A stretch of 8,215 bases of DNA from NCBI GenBank assembly GCA_964506785.1, contig CAZDME010000010.1:24229-32443 (forward strand), written 5' to 3'. The notes beneath the pieces are model-generated. The model saw only the letters and a list, made by a program, of their open reading frames with translations, was not told the origin of the DNA and did no database searches. The stretch is from CAZDME01 sp964506785 [NCBI: uncultured bacterium]. GTDB lineage: Bacteria; CAZDME01; JAYEMH01. Positions 7,588-8,215 of the stretch are shown one piece after another. The position numbers and the translations under genes were made by a program. Position 1 is the first letter of the stretch, and every line of letters begins with the position of its first letter.

Positions 7588-7596
7588 ACCTCCCTT
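7588..7596 (-). promoter_or_regulatory. Strong ribosome binding site that decides the GTG start of the hydrolase
   Basis: The minus strand reads AAGGGAGGT followed by AACG and then GTG. It is the best Shine-Dalgarno match in the window, and it selects the GTG at 7583 over the ATG 38 codons further in. Confidence 0.8.
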
Positions 7597-7654
7597 TTCT
7601 ATGGTCCGCATTAACCGGCAAACTTTCCCGGCGTTACGCTTTAATCGGACGCTT

Positions 7655-7683
7655 AAATTAAACATTTTTGCTTCGTTGGCCAA
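7655..7683 (-). promoter_or_regulatory. Weak candidate promoter upstream of the hydrolase gene
   Basis: In the 132-base gap between the SIS stop and the hydrolase start, the minus strand has TTGGCC (7678-7683) as a possible -35 box. It is followed either by TAATTT at 17 bases (7655-7660) or by the better -10 match TTTAAT at a short 15 bases (7657-7662). Neither pairing is strong. The rest of the gap holds the octamer CGGCGTTA twice on the plus strand (7630-7637 and 7688-7695), and no terminator with a T-run after the SIS gene is visible. Confidence 0.25.
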
Positions 7684-7715
7684 ATAACGGCGTTAGACGG
7701 TATCCAGGAAAGCTC

Positions 7716-8215
7716 TTAAATGGCGGGCTGCTTTTTCAATTTTTCGACAAGGAGACTTTTGACGCAATGGAATATGATTAAATGGATATCTTCGGAAACT
7801 TCCATATTATCGATCTCTGCCTGGATGGAAACATCGGCTATTCCTTTAATCTTCCCGCCGTCGAATCCGCAGAAAGCGGCCGTTTTCGCCCCGGCTTTCT
7901 TGGCAAAATCCAGGGCTTTAACCACATTCATTGAGTTGCCGCTGCCGGAGAGGCCGATGACCAGGTCGTCTTTCTTTACAAAATTCTTCAACTGTTCGAG
8001 AAAGATGTCTGAAAAGGATATATCATTGGCAATCGCCATAAGAGCCGGGATATTGTCATTCAGGCAAATCACCTTGAATTTTTTATCGAGGTTATAAGAA
8101 ACCCCTTTAATCAGGTCTCCTGAAAAATGAGATGCGGTTGCCCCGCTTCCCCCGTTGCCGAAGATAAATATCGTCCCTTCGCGGTTATACACATCTAAAA
8201 GCATCTCCGTAAATT
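7716..8215 (-). CDS. SIS-domain sugar-phosphate isomerase, GmhA-like (5' end beyond window)
   Basis: The frame is open to the right edge and shows 165 residues. Numbering from the first visible methionine (8204), FGNGGSGATASHF (15-27) is the phosphosugar-binding loop typical of sedoheptulose-7-phosphate isomerases and DiaA, LSGSGNS (85-91) is the second SIS phosphate loop, and SEDIHLIIFH (137-146) is the C-terminal helix that carries the active-site histidine in GmhA. GmhA turns sedoheptulose 7-phosphate into D-glycero-D-manno-heptose 7-phosphate for lipopolysaccharide or glycan heptose. Family members are about 190-200 residues long, so about 30 N-terminal residues lie outside the window and the ATG at 8204 is probably internal; the codons before it read F-T-E. 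The position after SHFSG is D30, where GmhA has its catalytic-site glutamate (as in HFAAEL), so the substrate may differ. I therefore give no gene symbol. A DnaA-associated DiaA role is less likely but not excluded. Confidence 0.87.
   Translation of the reverse strand, partial: FTEMLLDVYNREGTIFIFGNGGSGATASHFSGDLIKGVSYNLDKKFKVICLNDNIPALMAIANDISFSDIFLEQLKNFVKKDDLVIGLSGSGNSMNVVKALDFAKKAGAKTAAFCGFDGGKIKGIADVSIQAEIDNMEVSEDIHLIIFHCVKSLLVEKLKKQPAI

Noticed and set aside
7174-7661. Two overlapping plus-strand open frames of about 150 codons
   Set aside because: Both mirror the isochorismatase-family gene, whose catalytic triad and strong ribosome binding site show which strand is coding.
8202-8204. 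ATG as the true start of the SIS protein
   Set aside because: The frame stays open to the window edge and the protein would lack the N-terminal helix of the family, so this methionine is probably internal.

Overview
All six recognisable genes lie on the minus strand and are read from the right edge towards the left. Codons are A-rich, with many lysines, and the GC content looks moderate by eye. No RNA gene, mobile element or CRISPR array is visible. The proteins are bacterial. The GmhA-type SIS protein at the right edge weakly suggests a Gram-negative envelope. The mix (a large membrane SpeE-like protein, a long-form PurC and a small-type PurL) would fit an uncultured candidate-phylum bacterium, but I cannot name a taxon from the sequence alone.

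Right block, 4727 to the right edge. It starts with the C-terminal part of a GmhA-like SIS-domain sugar-phosphate isomerase, whose start lies beyond the window. A 132-base gap with a strong ribosome binding site leads to a GTG-started isochorismatase-fold hydrolase. Nineteen bases further on comes a 718-residue membrane protein with a spermidine-synthase-like SAM-binding domain set between two groups of transmembrane segments. The hydrolase and the membrane protein look co-transcribed. The function of the pair is unknown.

Left block, 1 to about 4691. This is a de novo purine cluster, purB-purC-purL, with its own near-consensus sigma70 promoter (TTGACC, 17 bases, TATAAT) in the 140-base gap behind the membrane gene. 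PurL makes FGAM, PurC makes SAICAR, and PurB removes fumarate both from SAICAR and, later, from adenylosuccinate. PurL is the small type, which needs separate PurS and PurQ subunits, and neither lies between purC and purL. The purL frame is still open at base 1 after a lysine/arginine-rich tail that passes the usual end of the family.

I found no convincing new biological system. The best leads are the membrane SpeE-like protein with an altered catalytic motif and its hydrolase partner, and the unfinished PurL C-terminus, which could be a plain basic tail or a linker into a further domain.
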